Of a DNA stretch of 64,000 nucleotides, positions 59,738 to 64,000 are shown piece by piece. The position numbers and the translations under genes were made by a program. The first letter of the stretch is position 1. Each line of letters starts with the position of its first letter. The DNA is from Cephalopachus bancanus. Lineage: Eukaryota > Chordata > Mammalia > Primates > Tarsiidae. The DNA lies in NCBI GenBank assembly GCA_027257055.1, contig JAPVLO010000073.1:5446501-5510500 (forward strand), read 5' to 3'. The notes under the pieces were generated by a model. It was not told where the DNA came from, did not search any database, and saw only the letters and a program-made list of their open reading frames with translations.

Positions 59738-60778
59738 ATGAAGAAAAATCAAAAGAAGAATATAGGTCTTACACAGACCCCTGGGAGATCAGACAATGAG
59801 AAAACAGATTCTGGAACAAAGACAATGAAGACTCCCCAGAATGACTGGCAACATGCAACAAACCCAGATATCAAGACATTAATGGAGAGAATTAAAAAAA
59901 TTGAGGAGAGACAAAAGGAAAATAGGAAGGAGCTGTTGTCAGAAATGACAGCAGTAAAGAATACTGTGATGGAAATGAACAACAGACTAATAAGCATGGA
60001 AAGCAGAATCAGCCAAGCAGAAGAAAGAATCTCAGAGCTCGAAGACCAAAACACAGAACTAACCCAAACTGTCAAAAGCATAGAAAAGAAGCTCAAAAAG
60101 ACAGAACAAAACCTGCAAGAGATGAATGATCACTTCAAGAGACCAAACCTAAGAATAATTGGGCTTCCTGAGGCAGAAAGAGAAACAGAAGCCACGCTGG
60201 AACAAACATTTCATGAAATCATTCAAGAAAACTTCCCTCATCTCATTAAAGATGAAAAAATTCAAACACAAGTGATTCAGAGAACCCCTGCAAGACAACA
60301 AACGAGAAGACCAACTCCCAGACACATAATAATTCGCCTAAACAAAGTAGCTATGAAAGGAAAAATCCTAAAGGCAGCAAGAGAAAAAGGCCAGACTACC
60401 TACCAGGGAAAACCAATTTGAATAGCAGCAGATTTATCCACAGAAACCCTTCAGGCCAGGAGAGCCTGGAGCCCTATCTTCAAAGTACTAAAAGAGAAAC
60501 AATTTCAACCAAGAATAACCTACCCAGCCAAACTAAGCTTCATTAGTGAGGGAGAATTAAAATCTTTTCCAGACATCCAGTCCCTAAGAACCTACGCTGC
60601 CACCAGACCACCGCTACAAGAAACACTTAAGAAAGTACTGAACACAGAAGAAAAAGAAAAAGAACATCAGCATTCTTCACAAGAGTACAGGCAAAAGATT
60701 AAAAACACACCTGAACCAACTCCAAAACCCAAAGAAAGACAACAAATAAGCAGGAACAACTCTGTAAGAACCTTATGA
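59738..60778 (+). pseudogene. LINE-1 ORF1 (RNA-binding protein), one internal stop
   Basis: L1 ORF1p is a trimeric RNA chaperone that coats L1 RNA. Here 346 codons span a short N-terminal region, a coiled coil (roughly residues 45-130: 'RISQAEERISELEDQN'), the RNA-recognition domain ('NLRIIGLPEAERETEATLEQ') and the C-terminal domain ('PAKLSFISEGELKSF'). An in-frame TGA at 60419-60421 (codon 228) cuts it before the C-terminal domain; an Arg codon CGA is expected there, so it is probably a CpG change. The frame is otherwise open to the TGA at 60776-60778, which overlaps the ATG of ORF2. Confidence 0.93.
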
Positions 60779-63700
60779 CAGGTATCAACTCTTGCATTTC
60801 AATTATTAGCCTAAATGTGAATGGACTAAATGCACCACTGAAAAGACATAGATTGGCAAAATGGATAAAATATCATCAGGCAACGATCTATTGCCTTCAA
60901 GAGACCCACCTCACTAGAAAGCACACCCACAGACTCAAAGTAAGAGGATGGGAAACAATCTTCCAGGCGAATGGAATACAAAAGAAAGGAGGAGTAGCCA
61001 TCTTAATTTCAGACAAAATATCCTTCAAACTATTAAAAATCAAAAAAGATACAGAAGGCCACTACATAATGATAAAAGGTTCAATCCATCAACAAGAAAT
61101 ATCTATCCTAAACATATATGCACCCAACATAGGTGCGCCAACTTTCATAAAGCAACTTCTTGGAAAACTAAAGAAAGATATTGACTCTAACACTATCATA
61201 ACTGGGGACTTTAATACCCCACTCACAACCCTAGACAGATCATCAGGACAAAAAATCAGCAAGGAGATCCGGAACCTCAATGTGACTTTGGACCAAATGG
61301 ACTTAATTGATACCTACAGAACACTCCATCCAAAGACCACAGAATACACATTCTACTCATCACCACATGGAACATATTTTAAGATCGACCACATACTCGG
61401 CCATAAATCAAGTATAAGCAAATTTAAAAGGACTGGAATTCTACCAAACACCTTCTCGGACCACAGTAGAATAAAAATAAACATTGACACCAACAAAGTC
61501 CCCCGAAAACCCACAAAGACATGGACATTAAACAGCATGATGCTAAACAACTCCTGGGTCAATGACGAAATCAAAACAGGGATCAAAAGATACCTGGAAA
61601 CAAATGAAAATAAAAACATCTTACCAAAATCTCTGGGATGCCCTGAAAGCTGTAGTAAGAGGGGAATTTATATCCCTACAAACACACATGAAGAAAATGG
61701 AAGGAACAGAAATTCACAACCTAACAAGCCACCTAAAGAAGCTGGAAAAGCAAGACCACAAAAACCCTAATTTCAGCAGAAGAATTCAGATCACCAAAAT
61801 AAAAGCCCAAATCCAGGACATAGAAGACAAAAAGATAATTGAAAAAATCAATGAAACAAAAAGCTGGTTCTTCGAAAGAATAAACAAGATCGATGGTCCC
61901 CTAGCTAGACTGACCAAGAAAAAAACAAGAAAAAAAACAAATAAGCATAATCAGAAACACAAAAGATGAAGTCACATCTGACCCTGAAGAAATACAAAAG
62001 ATCATTAGAGACTACTACGTACACTTGTATGGAAACAAACTTGAAAACCACAAGGAAATGGAGGACTTTCTGACATCACAAAAACCCTACCTAGGTTGGA
62101 ACAAGAAGAAATTGAGACCCTAAATAGACCAATTTAAATCAAGGAAATCGACTACGTAATAAGAAAACTTCCTACAAAAAAAAGCCCTGGTCCAGATGGC
62201 TTTCCAGCAGAATTCTACAAGACATTCAAAGAGGAGCTGATACCAATCCTACTGAAGGTATTCCAGGCGATTGAAAAAGATGGAACTCTCCCCAAATCAT
62301 TTTATGAAGCCAACATCACATTGATAACCAAGCCAGGTAAAGATCCAACAAAGAAAGAGAACTACAGGTCAATATCTTTGATGAACATAGATGCGAAAAT
62401 TCTCAACAAAATCCTAACAAACAGGATTCAGCAATACATCTCAAAAATCATTCACCATGACCAAGCAGGCTTCATTCCTGGCATGCAAGGCTGGTTCAAC
62501 ATTCGTAAAACCATAAATGTAATTAAATACATCAACAGATGTCAAAACAAAAACCACATGATCATATCATTAGATGCAGAAAAAGCTTTTGATAAAATCC
62601 GGCACCCCTTCTTGATAAAAACCCTTGAACATCTAGGCATATGGGGAACATACCTCAAAATAGTAAAAGCCATCTATGAGAAACCTACAGCCAGCATACT
62701 CCTAAATGGACAAAAATTGGAACCAATTCCCCTGAAAACTGGAACTAGACAAGGATGCCCACTCTCTCCCCTCCTGTTCAACATAGTATTGGAAGTCCTG
62801 GCTATAGCAATCAGAGAAGAGGAGGCAATCAGAGGTATTCAAATAGGAAAAGAGGAAGTCAAGTTATCTCTCTATGCAGATGATATGATGGTGTACCTTG
62901 AAAACCCCAAAAGAATCTGTCAAATGCCTCCTTACATTGATAAAGGCCTTTGGCAAAGTCTCAGGATACAAAATAAATGTACAAAAGACAATCGCATTTC
63001 TCTACACCAATAATAAACAAACAGAAACCTAAATAAAAAACACAATTCCATTCACAATAGCCACAAAAAAAATGAAATACCTTGGCATCTTCCTAACCAG
63101 AGACGTGAAAGACCTTTACAATGAAAATTACAAAACACTGCTCAAAGAAATCAAAGCTGACACAAACAAGTGGAAAAATATCCCATGCTCATGGATCGGA
63201 AGAATCAACATTGTGAAGATGTCCATCTTACCTAAGGCAATCTACAAATTCAATGCAATACCCATTAAATTACCAATAACATTCTTCTCAGACCTAGAAA
63301 AAACAACACAGGAATTCATATGGAAACACAAACGTCCAAGAATAGCCAGAACAATCCTCAGCAAAAAAAACAAAGCAGGTGGTATCACAATACCAGACTT
63401 CAAACTTTACTATAAAGCTACAATCATCAAAACAGCTTGGTATTGGTACAAGAACAGGCTTATAGATCAATGGAACAGAATTGAGATTCCAGAAGCAAAA
63501 CCTCAATTCCTCAACCAACTTGTCTTCGACAAAGCCCCCACCACCTACCAATGGGGAGAGGAGAACCTATTCAGTAAATGGTGCTGGGAAAACTGGCTGA
63601 CCACATGTAGAAGATTGAAACAGGACCCCTATCTATTCCCATGCACAAAGGTTAACTCCAAATGGATCAAAGACCTAAATGTAAAACCTCAAGCCATAAG

Positions 63701-64000
63701 AACCTTAGAAAAGGAAGGAAATACTCTCATGGAAATCGGAACTGGCATCCAATTCTGGTATAAAACCCGAAACCCACAGGACTTAAGAGAGAAGATAGAC
63801 AAATGGGACCTTAGTAAACTGACAAGCTTCTGCAAAGCCAAAGAAACCATCAAGAGAGTAGGGAGACAGCCTACAGACTGGGAAAAAGTATTTGCCAACT
63901 CTAGGTCTGACAAAGGCTTAACATCCTGGATCTACAAGGAACTGAAACGTACTGAAAAGAAGAAAACAAGCAACCCCATTATAAAATGGGCAAAAGATAT
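60775..64000 (+). pseudogene. LINE-1 ORF2 (endonuclease / reverse transcriptase), frameshifted, runs off the window
   Basis: ORF2p nicks target DNA and reverse-transcribes L1 RNA. The endonuclease domain is intact in frame from 60775: 'ISLNVNGLNAP', 'CLQETHLT', 'ITGDFNTPL' and 'FSDHSRIKI'. Frameshifts occur near 61612, 61935, 62085 and 62917, with stops at 62135-62137 and 63030-63032. The reverse transcriptase region (62138-62916) is open and keeps '[17 protein letters not shown]', '[11 protein letters not shown]', '[14 protein letters not shown]' and a YADD catalytic motif (human L1 has FADD). The C-terminal region (63033 onward) continues in one frame to the window edge, about 1,075 of roughly 1,275 codons. 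Poly(A), 3' UTR and right-hand target duplication lie outside. Confidence 0.95.

Noticed and set aside
59749..60096. 115-codon minus-strand frame opposite L1 ORF1
   Set aside because: Shadow of the coiled-coil coding region; Leu/Ser/Phe-rich composition is the mirror of Glu/Lys-rich codons.
1..64000. CRISPR arrays, bacterial operons, rRNA or tRNA genes
   Set aside because: No regularly spaced short repeats, no prokaryotic gene density and no cloverleaf-like tRNA found by eye; the box B matches belong to Alus.

Overview
This is 64 kb of AT-rich, repeat-dense intergenic DNA from a primate nuclear genome. Five dimeric Alu elements are intact or nearly so. They are 7SL-derived, with two arms, an A-rich linker and an A-tail, and several have clean target-site duplications. 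LINE-1s of several ages, MIR, L2, MaLR/MLT1 LTRs and class I and class III endogenous retroviruses fill much of the rest. The Alus share unusual changes: a box B reading GGTTCGAGACC and a 3' end in CCAACTC before the A-tail. The youngest L1 has a 5' UTR and an ORF1/ORF2 junction unlike the human ones. Together these suggest a non-anthropoid primate. A tarsier is my best guess, but that is inference.

No host gene is supported. I found no splice-bounded exon chain, tRNA, rRNA, CRISPR array or bacterial-type gene. Open frames outside the transposable elements are short, lack recognisable domains and look like chance.

Layout. From 1 to 24 kb lie old repeats: a mariner-like transposon, a probable LTR, a small L1 3'-end palindrome, an MLT1 LTR, an ERV-L pol fragment, a minus-strand Alu, and a minus-strand class I LTR with two tandem-repeat blocks. 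They are followed by L2, MIR and L1 tails. From 24.4 to 26.2 kb is a nested direct-plus-inverted repeat structure with an Alu inside one copy. From 26 to 48 kb there are three more plus-strand Alus, MLT1, MIR, an inverted pair of L1 3' ends interrupted by a minus-strand Alu, and an old minus-strand L1. From 49 to 52 kb is a broken minus-strand L1.

From about 52.0 to 58.56 kb is a gammaretrovirus-like provirus with LTR, primer-binding site, gag, protease, reverse transcriptase, RNase H and integrase. It is broken by stops and frameshifts and has lost key catalytic residues. A plus-strand L1 with its 5' UTR has inserted near the end of the visible provirus, and it runs past the window edge. It carries a 5' UTR with an antisense open frame, ORF1 with one internal stop, and ORF2 with several frameshifts. 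All are degraded copies; none looks able to move on its own in its present form.
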